The notes beneath the pieces were generated by a model. It was not told where the DNA came from and made no database searches. It saw only the letters and a program-made list of their open reading frames with translations. The translations under genes and the position numbers were made by a program. Positions 42,755 through 49,704 of a stretch of 64,000 nucleotides of DNA are shown in pieces (the first letter of the stretch is position 1; each line of letters opens with the position of its first letter). Source of the stretch: Chryseobacterium arachidis (lineage in GTDB: Bacteria; Bacteroidota; Bacteroidia; Flavobacteriales; Weeksellaceae); assembly GCF_900129245.1 (NCBI RefSeq), contig NZ_FQUT01000009.1:62001-126000 (forward strand), written 5' to 3'.

Positions 42755-43210
42755 TTATAGTTTATTTAGAGATTCCTGAATATTAATTATGTTTTTGTTT
42801 AAAAGCGCTTTATAAGCTTCAATTTTTTCGTTGTATCCGTCATCATGATTTTTTTTAAACTGGTCTAAGTCATCCAGTAGTTTTAATTCGTCTTGCATCT
42901 TTTGAACTATTTTTTCAAATCTTATCTTTTTATAACCGTCATTGATGAAAAAATATCTTTTCCGCTCATCCATCTTGTTGTGGTCTACAATGAGTTCGGA
43001 ATTCAGCAGTAATGAAATACTGGTAGAAACGGAGCTTTTACTTGCAGAAAAGATGTCCACAAACTCATCAAAAGTAATACCTACCTTATCATAATCGAAT
43101 AATAGGTAGGCATATATTTTAGAGGCTAATGGTGGAAGGTTGAAAATGGCGCCGTAAAACTTTACAGCATCCTGAAAAATTTTCTCATCAATTTCTATAC
43201 TCTTATGCAT
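42755..43210 (-). CDS. GbsR/MarR-type regulator of the RND operon
   Basis: A 151-aa winged-helix protein. The DNA-binding region is ITFDEFVDIFSASKSSVSTS with the wing KMDERKRYFFINDGYKKIRF; PPLASKIYAYLLFDYD is the conserved first-helix block of the GbsR group. It is the first gene of the operon regulator-adaptor-permease-channel, one base from the adaptor gene. A perfect 15-bp palindrome lies in its own promoter between the -7 box and the probable upstream element, so it very likely represses the whole operon and is relieved by a pump substrate. The inducer is unknown. Confidence 0.9.
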   Translation of the reverse strand: MHKSIEIDEKIFQDAVKFYGAIFNLPPLASKIYAYLLFDYDKVGITFDEFVDIFSASKSSVSTSISLLLNSELIVDHNKMDERKRYFFINDGYKKIRFEKIVQKMQDELKLLDDLDQFKKNHDDGYNEKIEAYKALLNKNIINIQESLNKL

Positions 43211-43227
43211 TGTATATAAATTTAGAG

Positions 43228-43235
43228 CAAATGTA
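43228..43235 (-). promoter_or_regulatory. TAnnTTTG promoter box of the RND operon
   Basis: Minus strand reads TACATTTG, 17 bp before the regulator start codon; TTG lies at about 43260-43262, 24 bp upstream, slightly longer than usual spacing. Confidence 0.65.
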
Positions 43236-43239
43236 AAAA

Positions 43240-43254
43240 TTAGTTCAGAACTAA
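43240..43254. promoter_or_regulatory. Perfect palindromic operator of the RND operon
   Basis: TTAGTTCAGAACTAA is a perfect inverted repeat of 7 bp arms around one base. It lies 4 bp upstream of the -7 box, in the promoter spacer, an ideal place for a repressor dimer. Confidence 0.8.
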
Positions 43255-43327
43255 ACGAACAAAGCTGATAGAGATTATAAATGTATAGTTTCTTAAAGAA
43301 TCAATGATAACCCATTTAACTTTTGCC

Positions 43328-43840
43328 TTAAATTATAATCTTCTCATAAGCCTTTCTCATTCCTCCTGCCAAAAACACTTCTCCGCAATAGGTGTATCCC
43401 TTGCCTTCGAGGATCTTCAGCATTGCCACATTATCATAGTTAGTATCTACTTTAACACTTTGTATATCATGTGATTTTGTAAATTCTTCGATATGGTCAA
43501 AAAGAATTTTCACCATTCCTCTGCCGGCAAATTTTTCATCGACTGCCACCCTGTGAACAACAACAAATTCTCCATTACTCAGCCATGCTCCTTCAATTGT
43601 GCTGTAAGCAGGTTCGTCATTCAGAATCAAAGCAGTATACACTGCAATTTCCCCATCAACTGTCATTACATATCCGAACCCCTTGGCAATATCACTTTCT
43701 ACCGTTTCCAGATTAGGATAACCCTGCTGCCATTGTGTGCTCCCGTCTTGTCTTCTCCTTTCGATTGCCTGCTGTAGAATACCCCAGATAATATCTCTGT
43801 CTTCCGTTTCTGCTTTTCTTAGTTTAATTTCTGAATTCAT
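43328..43840 (-). CDS. GNAT family N-acetyltransferase
   Basis: A 170-aa GNAT-fold protein. Features are KLRKAETEDRDIIWGILQQA at the start, the acetyl-CoA-binding segment VVHRVAVDEKFAGRGMVKIL (R-x-x-G-x-G loop as FAGRGM), and VKVDTNYDNVAMLKILEGKG followed by YTYCGEV in the C-terminal part. It is monocistronic on the minus strand, upstream of the RND operon but with its own gap of 117 bp. The substrate is unknown; relatives acetylate small amines or protein N-termini. Confidence 0.87.
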   Translation of the reverse strand: MNSEIKLRKAETEDRDIIWGILQQAIERRRQDGSTQWQQGYPNLETVESDIAKGFGYVMTVDGEIAVYTALILNDEPAYSTIEGAWLSNGEFVVVHRVAVDEKFAGRGMVKILFDHIEEFTKSHDIQSVKVDTNYDNVAMLKILEGKGYTYCGEVFLAGGMRKAYEKIII

Positions 43841-43924
43841 TGCTGTGAAAAAATTTTAATTAAAAGATTGAAAATTTAGAATTAAAAATTAATGTTGAGT
43901 TTGTACTATTAATTTAAATTTTTA

Positions 43925-43985
43925 AGTTTTGACTGAAGTCAATTTAAGTGGTTTTATTTTTGAAGACGGGCTAAAACCTGCCGTA
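43925..43985. repeat. Fragment of a dispersed repeat
   Basis: TTTTGACTGAAGTCAATTTA and GACGGGCTAAAACCTGCCGT resemble the 'gactaaagtc...gggctaaaacccg' repeats I recall from flavobacterial intergenic regions. GGGCTAAAACCTGCC retains part of a hairpin. Confidence 0.45.
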
Positions 43986-44000
43986 ATTAAGTAAATGCTT

Positions 44001-44098
44001 GAGATATTTCGAAAAGTTCAACATGAAATCTCTAATACTTACTGTTTTTATTAGCGATTCAATGTTAGCTTTGTCATATTAAGCCTGTCAAAGTATAT
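44001..44098. repeat. Palindromic dispersed repeat, full-length copy
   Basis: The left arm GAGATATTTCGAAAAGTTCA (then ACATGA) and the right arm ending at 44098 (reverse complement ATATACTTTGACAGGCTTAA then TATGACA) are diverged inverted copies. The centre ATCTCTAATACTTACTGTTT and TTAGCGATTCAATGTTAGC also occurs in the truncated copy at 49345. Confidence 0.65.
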
Positions 44099-44150
44099 TG
44101 ATTTTCAATTCTTTAATTATTTAACAATAAAGTTTAAAATATTTGAACTA

Positions 44151-44187
44151 AAAAAAACCGAAAACTAATTGACATTAATTTTCGGTT
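44151..44187 (-). terminator. Terminator of the DUF2007 gene
   Basis: AACCGAAAACTAAT pairs with ATTAATTTTCGGTT around a short loop, with T-run on the minus strand; 35 bp past the stop. Confidence 0.75.
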
Positions 44188-44221
44188 CGAAGTAGTAAAA
44201 TTTAAAATTATGAAATTGTTT

Positions 44222-44449
44222 TTAATTTTCATTTTGCTGAAGATAAGCATCAATAACCTCAAATGCTTTTTTCTCATCTTCAAGTTTTACCATTACTTTC
44301 AGAGACGTCGCTGTAGGCGTTGTAGTAAAAGTAAGGTAATTATTTTCTATTGCATTGGTGATTTGCGCATCATCCAATTTAGACTTAATCAATTGAATTT
44401 CTGCTTGTTTGTCACTTTCAAAAACTGATACTCTTGTACTTCTTTCCAT
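44222..44449 (-). CDS. DUF2007 domain protein
   Basis: A 75-aa small protein of the DUF2007 type (putative signal-transducing small alpha/beta fold). It begins MERSTRVSVFESDKQAEIQL and contains IKSKLDDAQITNAIENNYLT, the pattern in which a ferredoxin-like module aligns with substrate- or metal-sensing partners; the C-terminus is VKLEDEKKAFEVIDAYLQ. No function has been established. It is followed by a terminator and lies 63 bp upstream of... the end of the lysine transaminase gene on the same strand, so it may be the last gene of that run. Confidence 0.75.
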   Translation of the reverse strand: MERSTRVSVFESDKQAEIQLIKSKLDDAQITNAIENNYLTFTTTPTATSLKVMVKLEDEKKAFEVIDAYLQQNEN

Positions 44450-44512
44450 ATTTCTATACCGTTTGAGTATCTAAATATATGACGTTTTTTTGAAAATTAC
44501 AAATTTTGAGTT

Positions 44513-45841
44513 TTAAATTTTATTAATATTATTTTCAATTTTGTCTAAAGCCAACTGAATTTCTTCCTTTGTAACATTCAGGTGAGGCCTGAAACGAAGC
44601 GACTGATCTCCACATGCCAGAATGATCATTCCGTCATTCCAAAGTTCGTCTCTTAAGTGATTTCTCTGTTCATTAGTTGGCAGATCAATGGCACACATTA
44701 ATCCTCTTCCTCTTGCATTTGATAGTTTTTCAGGGTATTTTTCGGCTAACTTTATTAAACCTTCTAATAAGTAATCCCCAACCACTCTTGCATTTTCCAC
44801 AAGATTTTCTTTCTCAATAATTTCCATTACCAATTGAAAACGAAGCATATCAATAAAGTTTCCTCCAAAGGTAGAATTGATTCTTGAACTCTCTCTGAAA
44901 ACGTTATTCGGAACTTCGTCGAACTTTTCTTTATTTGCCAAAACCCCGCAGACCTGCGCTTTTTTACCAAAAGAAATAATATCCGGCCTAGCTGTAAAAT
45001 GTTCAAAAGCCCACATTTTTCCGGTAATTCCGATACCTGTCTGTACTTCGTCGAAAATTAAAAGAATTTCATTTTGATCACAGATTTTTCTTAATCCTAA
45101 TAGAAACTCATCCCTGAAATGATTGTCACCTCCTTCTGCCTGAATAGGCTCGATGATGATGCAAGCCACCTTATCGGGATTCATCAGGATAGCTTCTTCT
45201 ATATTTAATAAAGCTAATCTTTCGTTTTTAATAGTCTCTTCCAAATTCTCTTCCGTAATCGGGAAAGTCAATTTCGGATTTAGAATTCTGGGCCAGTTAA
45301 ACATTGGAAAATACTGATATTTTCTTGGATCCGACGTATTGGTTAAACTTAAAGTATAGCCGCTTCTTCCGTGAAAAGCCTGTCTGAAATGAATACATAT
45401 CCCCGCTTCAATATCAAGACCTTTGTCGAAATTTTTACGTGTTTTCCAGTCGAAGCATGCTTTCATTGCATTTTCAACGCCTAATGTTCCGCCTTCAATA
45501 AAAAAAGCATACTGCAGTTCTTCAGGAATGACTACTCTTTCGAAAACTTCTAAAAAGTGGGCATATTCCTCAGAGTAAACGTCTGCCAAAGTAGGTTTAT
45601 TAACGGCCATTTTCCCCAGCCAAGCCGATTTCTCGACGATATAGGGGTGGTTATAGCCAACTGACGCCGAAGCGAACATCGAAAACATATCCAGATATTC
45701 TCTGTTTGTAAGTTTATCATAAAGCCAAGAGCCGTGGGATTTTTCAATATCCATCACGAAGTCGAAACCATCTGCCAGAACGTGTCTGCCTACTGTTTCT
45801 TTAACTTTATTTGCTTGTATATCAATTGTTGTTTGTTCCAT
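44513..45841 (-). CDS. lat: L-lysine 6-transaminase
   Basis: A 442-aa class III PLP aminotransferase. The start ANKVKETVGRHVLADGFDFV, the block FIEGGTLGVENAMKACFDWK, QAFHGRSGYTLSLTNT, LLIFDEVQTGIGITGKMWAF and the Schiff-base lysine in IISFGKKAQVCG (near residue 300) match lysine epsilon-aminotransferases that move the epsilon amino group to 2-oxoglutarate, forming 2-aminoadipate semialdehyde. Length fits. It lies 97 bp after a gene for an aldehyde dehydrogenase able to oxidise that product, which supports lysine degradation to 2-aminoadipate. A GABA- or ornithine-type role is less likely. Confidence 0.9.
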   Translation of the reverse strand: MEQTTIDIQANKVKETVGRHVLADGFDFVMDIEKSHGSWLYDKLTNREYLDMFSMFASASVGYNHPYIVEKSAWLGKMAVNKPTLADVYSEEYAHFLEVFERVVIPEELQYAFFIEGGTLGVENAMKACFDWKTRKNFDKGLDIEAGICIHFRQAFHGRSGYTLSLTNTSDPRKYQYFPMFNWPRILNPKLTFPITEENLEETIKNERLALLNIEEAILMNPDKVACIIIEPIQAEGGDNHFRDEFLLGLRKICDQNEILLIFDEVQTGIGITGKMWAFEHFTARPDIISFGKKAQVCGVLANKEKFDEVPNNVFRESSRINSTFGGNFIDMLRFQLVMEIIEKENLVENARVVGDYLLEGLIKLAEKYPEKLSNARGRGLMCAIDLPTNEQRNHLRDELWNDGMIILACGDQSLRFRPHLNVTKEEIQLALDKIENNINKI

Positions 45842-45938
45842 TTTTAATAAAATCTTAGAGGTGTTTTTTGAATTTAAAACTCAACAAAATCTGAAAATTA
45901 CTTAGGGATATTTTCAAATACTGAATTTTTATCTGTTT

Positions 45939-47489
45939 TTAAAGATCAAACTTAATTCCCTGTGCTAAAGGAAGGTTTGCCGTATAATTAATGGTATTAG
46001 TCTGCCTTCTCATGTAATATTTCCAGACATCTGAACCGGATTCTCTTCCTCCGCCTGTTTCTTTTTCGCCACCGAAAGCGCCACCGATTTCCGCGCCGGA
46101 AGTTCCGATGTTTACGTTGGCTATACCACAGTCTGAGCCTGCATGAGAAAGGAATAATTCTGCTTCTCTTAGGTTCTGCGTCATAATTGCAGACGACAAT
46201 CCCTGAGGAACATCATTCTGAATTTCAATAGCTTCTTCTAAAGCTGAATATTTAATTAAATATAAAATAGGTGCAAAAGTCTCATGCTGAACAATTTCGT
46301 AAGAGTTTTTCACTTCTGCGATAGCCGGTTTTACATAACATCCGGATTCATATCCTTTACCTTTTAACACTTCACCGTCAACAATGAATTTTGCGCCTTC
46401 TTTTTTACCTTTTTTAATAGCTTCCTCGTACATATTTACTGCATCGGTATCGATAAGCGGCCCAACATGGTTCGTTTCATCCAAAGGATTTCCGATCTTT
46501 AATTGCCCGTACGCTTTTACCAGTCTGTTTTTAACTTCATCATAAACACTTTCGTGAATGATTAACCTTCTTGTAGAAGTACACCTTTGCCCCGCCGTTC
46601 CGACAGCCCCGAAAACAGCCCCGATGATAGACATATCAATGTCTGCATCTTTAGAAATAATAATAGCATTGTTTCCACCTAACTCAAGGATAGACTTTCC
46701 GAATCTCTGAGCCACATTGGCAGAAACCATTCTTCCCACTCTTGTAGAACCTGTGAATGAAACCAGAGAAACTCTCTTATCATCTACTAATTTCTGTCCG
46801 ATTTCGTGGTCTGCTACCAATACACTTGAAATTCCCTCAGGAAGATTGTTTTCCTTTAAAACTTCATTCATAATATTTTGGCAGGCAATCGCACAAAGCG
46901 GTGTTTTTTCTGATGGCTTCCAGATCGTAACATTACCACAGATCCACGCCAAAGCCGTATTCCAAGACCAAACCGCTACCGGAAAGTTAAATGCTGTAAT
47001 GATTCCCACAATTCCAAGCGGGTGATACTGCTCGTACATTCTGTGACCAGGTCTTTCCGAATGCATGGTGTACCCGTGAAGCTGTCGCGAAACTCCTACT
47101 GCAAAATCGCAGATATCGATCATTTCCTGTACTTCTCCTAAACCTTCCTGCAGAGATTTTCCCATTTCATAAGAAACCAGTTTTCCCAGATCGTCTTTGT
47201 ACTGTCTTAGTTTCTGACCCAACTGCCTTACGATTTCTCCTCTTTTTGGAGCCGGAATCTGCCTAAATTCCTTAAAAGCCTTTTCAGCAGTCTCAATTAC
47301 CTTGTAATAATCAGATTCTCCGGAAGTTTTTATTTTAGCAATCATGTTACCGTCCACAGGAGAATAGCTTTCTATGGTCTTTCCTGATGCAAAATATTTT
47401 CCGCCTACTGAAGTTCCTTTGTTTTCATCTTTAATTCCTAGATTTTTGAGCGTCTTTTCGATTCCAAAATCCTTTACTTTTTTAGACAT
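45939..47489 (-). CDS. amaB: Aldehyde dehydrogenase, probable L-2-aminoadipate 6-semialdehyde dehydrogenase
   Basis: A 516-aa NAD(P)-dependent aldehyde dehydrogenase close to the ALDH7/antiquitin group. Catalytic features are visible: FNFPVAVWSWNTALAWICGN and WKPSEKTPL (coenzyme site), SFTGSTRVGRMVSANVA, the general-base Glu in ILELGGNNAIII, and the nucleophile Cys in GTAGQRCTSTRRL; the C-terminus EIGGAFGGEKETGGGRESGS is typical of ALDH7. It should oxidise 2-aminoadipate semialdehyde made by the lysine transaminase that follows it 97 bp downstream. Context makes lysine catabolism the best guess; broad aldehyde detoxification is also possible. Confidence 0.9.
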   Translation of the reverse strand: MSKKVKDFGIEKTLKNLGIKDENKGTSVGGKYFASGKTIESYSPVDGNMIAKIKTSGESDYYKVIETAEKAFKEFRQIPAPKRGEIVRQLGQKLRQYKDDLGKLVSYEMGKSLQEGLGEVQEMIDICDFAVGVSRQLHGYTMHSERPGHRMYEQYHPLGIVGIITAFNFPVAVWSWNTALAWICGNVTIWKPSEKTPLCAIACQNIMNEVLKENNLPEGISSVLVADHEIGQKLVDDKRVSLVSFTGSTRVGRMVSANVAQRFGKSILELGGNNAIIISKDADIDMSIIGAVFGAVGTAGQRCTSTRRLIIHESVYDEVKNRLVKAYGQLKIGNPLDETNHVGPLIDTDAVNMYEEAIKKGKKEGAKFIVDGEVLKGKGYESGCYVKPAIAEVKNSYEIVQHETFAPILYLIKYSALEEAIEIQNDVPQGLSSAIMTQNLREAELFLSHAGSDCGIANVNIGTSGAEIGGAFGGEKETGGGRESGSDVWKYYMRRQTNTINYTANLPLAQGIKFDL

Positions 47490-47571
47490 AAAAATTTTAC
47501 TTTTCGTTCCCTCTAAAGATAGAAATATTACGCGAACTGCAAAATTTTAATTTTTTTAACGTGTTTTTTAT

Positions 47572-47601
47572 TTGGACTAATTATAAACATGTTTATCTTT
47601 G
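47572..47601 (+). promoter_or_regulatory. Promoter of the small membrane protein gene
   Basis: TTG at 47572-47574 and TATCTTTG at 47594-47601 are 19 bp apart, a near-ideal pair, 25 bp before the start codon at 47627. Confidence 0.8.
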
Positions 47602-47626
47602 CATAGTAATCATTTGAATTTCAGAA

Positions 47627-47827
47627 ATGGAAAATAATAAAATGTTAAACGAACCGGCGGTGGAAGAAAAGAAAACATCCAGATGGAAAAAGCTGGTGAA
47701 GAAATTCGGGATTGGCGGGATTATCTTCTTTACGGTGAAAGGCATTATTTCATCCACTCTTATTTATTTTCTGGGAAAAAATGCGTGGACAGTGGTTGCT
47801 AATTATTTCTCTACAATATTTGATTAA
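47627..47827 (+). CDS. Small single-span membrane protein of unknown function
   Basis: A 66-aa protein: a charged N-terminus with KKTSRWKKLVKKFG, then one transmembrane segment (IGGIIFFTVKGIISSTLIYF), then a short tail ending FSTIFD. The positively charged side would be cytoplasmic. It has a strong promoter and a strong terminator, so it is a real monocistronic gene, not coding noise. I do not know a function for this family; similar tiny proteins are common in flavobacteria. Confidence 0.8.
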   Translation: MENNKMLNEPAVEEKKTSRWKKLVKKFGIGGIIFFTVKGIISSTLIYFLGKNAWTVVANYFSTIFD

Positions 47828-47847
47828 TTTAATTGATATATGGAACT

Positions 47848-47879
47848 AAAAAAAGCAGAGAAATTTTCTCTGCTTTTTC
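47848..47879. terminator. Terminator after the small membrane protein gene
   Basis: AAAAGCAGAGAAA pairs with TTTCTCTGCTTTT, with A- and T-runs on both sides, so it serves also the convergent ribbon-helix-helix gene. Confidence 0.85.
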
Positions 47880-47892
47880 TTTTAATTAAAAT

Positions 47893-48084
47893 TTATTGTT
47901 CTTTCTTTTTCCTTCCAGAATTCATTAAACTTTGATGAAGCAAATATTCAATCTGCCCATTTACACTTCGGAATTCATCATTCGCCCATTTTTCCAGAAG
48001 CTTATATGTAGACTCATCTATCCTCAGGACAAAAGATTTTTTGCCTTTGTTTTCGGAAGAGTTTTGAGCTTTTTCTGATTTCAT
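47893..48084 (-). CDS. Arc-like ribbon-helix-helix DNA-binding protein
   Basis: A 63-aa protein. KKSFVLRIDESTYKLLEKWA, then NDEFRSVNGQIEYLLHQSL, forms one beta strand and two helices in the Arc/MetJ ribbon-helix-helix pattern, with a basic tail GRKKKEQ. Such proteins bind DNA as dimers or tetramers and often repress their own or a neighbour's promoter. No toxin gene is adjacent, so it is not called an antitoxin. The SPFH gene lies 300 bp upstream on the same strand, and from memory this pairing recurs in flavobacteria. Targets are unknown. Confidence 0.8.
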   Translation of the reverse strand: MKSEKAQNSSENKGKKSFVLRIDESTYKLLEKWANDEFRSVNGQIEYLLHQSLMNSGRKKKEQ

Positions 48085-48118
48085 TTTTTCTATTTTTCTT
48101 CTGCTTAATTTGTTTTTT

Positions 48119-48290
48119 TAACGCAAAGGACGCAAAGATTTTATTTAAATTATTGTGAATATTTTTCGTTCGCAAAGGCGTTTCACTCAGCAAAGATATC
48201 ACGTCATACTTGTCATTCAGAACGAAACGCAGTGGAGTGAAGAATCTCTTTAAATATTTAAGAAAATCTTCGGATCCGCTCAAACTGACA
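48119..48290. repeat. Two dispersed-repeat remnants between the RHH and SPFH genes
   Basis: TAACGCAAAGGACGCAAAGA at 48119 with CGCAAAGGCG near 48171 is one repeat type. From 48211 TGTCATTCAGAACG, through GTGAAGAATCTCTTTAAAT, runs to CGCTCAAACTGACA at 48290; the two ends are diverged inverted copies (TGTCAnTnnGAnCG). A related fragment lies at 7641-7669, and a weaker one near 61509. No gene is present here. Confidence 0.55.
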
Positions 48291-48384
48291 ACTTTAATAC
48301 CATTTGATTCTCTCTCTAAAACTATTTAAAGGTTAATAAGAAACAGCAAACTTTGCGAAAAATATTAATCATTAAATCTTCATT

Positions 48385-49254
48385 TTAATTATAAAGCGTT
48401 CCTGCATTCAAAATCGGGGTTGCTGCTTTTTCACCGCAAAGAACTACCATTAGATTACTCACCATTGCTGCTTTTCTTTCATCATCCAGTTCGACAATAT
48501 TATCTTCTGAAAGCTTTTTCAAGGCTAGATCTACCATTCCTACTGCCCCTTCCACAATCTTTGTTCGTGCCGCTACAATAGCTGTTGCCTGCTGTCTCTG
48601 AAGCATTGCACCAGCAATTTCAGATGCATACGCCAAATGTGAGATTCTCGCTTCCTGAATAATAATTCCTGCTTTTGAAAGCCGGTCCGTAAGCTCCTGC
48701 TCCAGAATAGAATTAATTTTATCCCCTCCTTCTCTTAAAGTAATCGGCGCGTGGTCGTCTTCCAGATTGTCGTAAGGGAAACTCATCGCCAAATGGCGAA
48801 CTGCAGCCTCACTCTGCATCTTTACAAAATCTGCATATCTTTCAACATCAAAAGCTGCTTTATAAGTATCTCCTACTTTCCAGACCATTACGACTGCAAT
48901 TTCTATGGGGTTCCCCATTTTATCATTTACTTTCAAAGTCTGCCCCTGAAGGTTTTCTGAACGCAGCGACATTTTCTGGGAAGAATATAAAGGATTAATA
49001 AAAAATAATCCATTGTCTTTTACAGTTCCCACATATTTCCCGAAGAAATTAAGCACTCTGGAATGATTCGGCTGAATGATCATCAACCCTTTAATAAAGA
49101 AGAAAAATGCAATAAAGCAGACTACACCCAGAACAATATTTGTAACATTTTCACTGTCTGCTCCTGTAATAAAAAGATAGACGGATCCCACAAACAAGAC
49201 TAAACAAATAACTAAAGCCAGATAGCCGGACATTGGTTTTAAAACTTTTTCCAT
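48385..49254 (-). CDS. SPFH (stomatin/band 7) domain protein
   Basis: A 289-aa membrane protein with two adjoining N-terminal hydrophobic segments (GYLALVICLVLFVGSVYLFI and NIVLGVVCFIAFFFFIKGLM), followed by the SPFH domain (MIIQPNHSRVLNFFGKYVGT, NPLYSSQKMSLRSENL) and a helical region rich in Ala, Glu and Gln (QEARISHLAYASEIAGAMLQ). These proteins oligomerise in membrane microdomains and scaffold proteases or lipids. The C-terminus lacks the long coiled coil of flotillin. It is monocistronic or leads the RHH gene; upstream is a repeat-filled gap. Confidence 0.9.
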   Translation of the reverse strand: MEKVLKPMSGYLALVICLVLFVGSVYLFITGADSENVTNIVLGVVCFIAFFFFIKGLMIIQPNHSRVLNFFGKYVGTVKDNGLFFINPLYSSQKMSLRSENLQGQTLKVNDKMGNPIEIAVVMVWKVGDTYKAAFDVERYADFVKMQSEAAVRHLAMSFPYDNLEDDHAPITLREGGDKINSILEQELTDRLSKAGIIIQEARISHLAYASEIAGAMLQRQQATAIVAARTKIVEGAVGMVDLALKKLSEDNIVELDDERKAAMVSNLMVVLCGEKAATPILNAGTLYN

Positions 49255-49649
49255 GATATTATTTTAATTTGATATTATTTTAATATCATAAAGATATAGA
49301 TAAGTTTTGAATGATGAGTTATAATTTTTGAGTTTTTATTAATTGAGATACTTCGATGAGCTCAGCACGACATCTCTAATACTAACTGTTTATTAGTAAT
49401 TCATTTGTAGCGTTGTTACCCACAGCATTCTTTTTGACTAATTTTTCTTTTGTCTTGAAACAAAAGAAGCAAAAATTCAAGACTTGGAAACTTACACTAA
49501 AAAAAGAAACCTGTTCTCTAAAAATTCTAAAACTCGCGCGAAAACTAAATTTGTCTTTTAATTTAACATTTGTCTCCCGCTCAAACAGTAGAATTTTCTT
49601 AACGTTCACAGATTTCTTTTTCTTAACGCTTCAGTTTCCTAAGTCAAAT
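49255..49649. other. Gene-free, repeat-rich stretch
   Basis: At 49345-49417 GAGATACTTCGATGAGCTCA, then GCACGACATCTCTAATACT and the following TTAGTAATTC share order with the repeat at 44001 but lack its right arm. At 49425-49490 TTTTTCTTTTGTCTTGAAAC with AAAAGAAGCAAAAATTCAAG makes another repeat with a small hairpin. A 75-codon reading crosses both and is not called a gene. Confidence 0.5.
49345..49417. repeat. Truncated copy of the dispersed repeat at 44001
   Basis: The left arm and centre match the 44001-44098 element; the right arm is missing and replaced by sequence of the next repeat. Confidence 0.55.
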
Positions 49650-49681
49650 AAAAAATCCCTGAAATTAATGTTTCAGGGATT
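49650..49681 (-). terminator. ccsBA terminator
   Basis: AAAATCCCTGAAA pairs with TTTCAGGGATT around TTAATG, with a T-run on the minus strand, 24 bp past the stop. Confidence 0.85.
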
Positions 49682-49704
49682 CTGTTTATGTATAAAACTT
49701 AAAT

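Noticed and set aside
47893..48084. Toxin-antitoxin module with the Arc-like protein as antitoxin
   Set aside because: No small toxin gene lies beside it on either side; the neighbours are a repeat, an SPFH gene and a convergent small membrane protein gene.
49382..49609. 75-codon minus-strand reading after the SPFH gene's upstream region
   Set aside because: It crosses two dispersed-repeat remnants and reads as Phe/Lys-rich low-complexity; no conserved block or start context.
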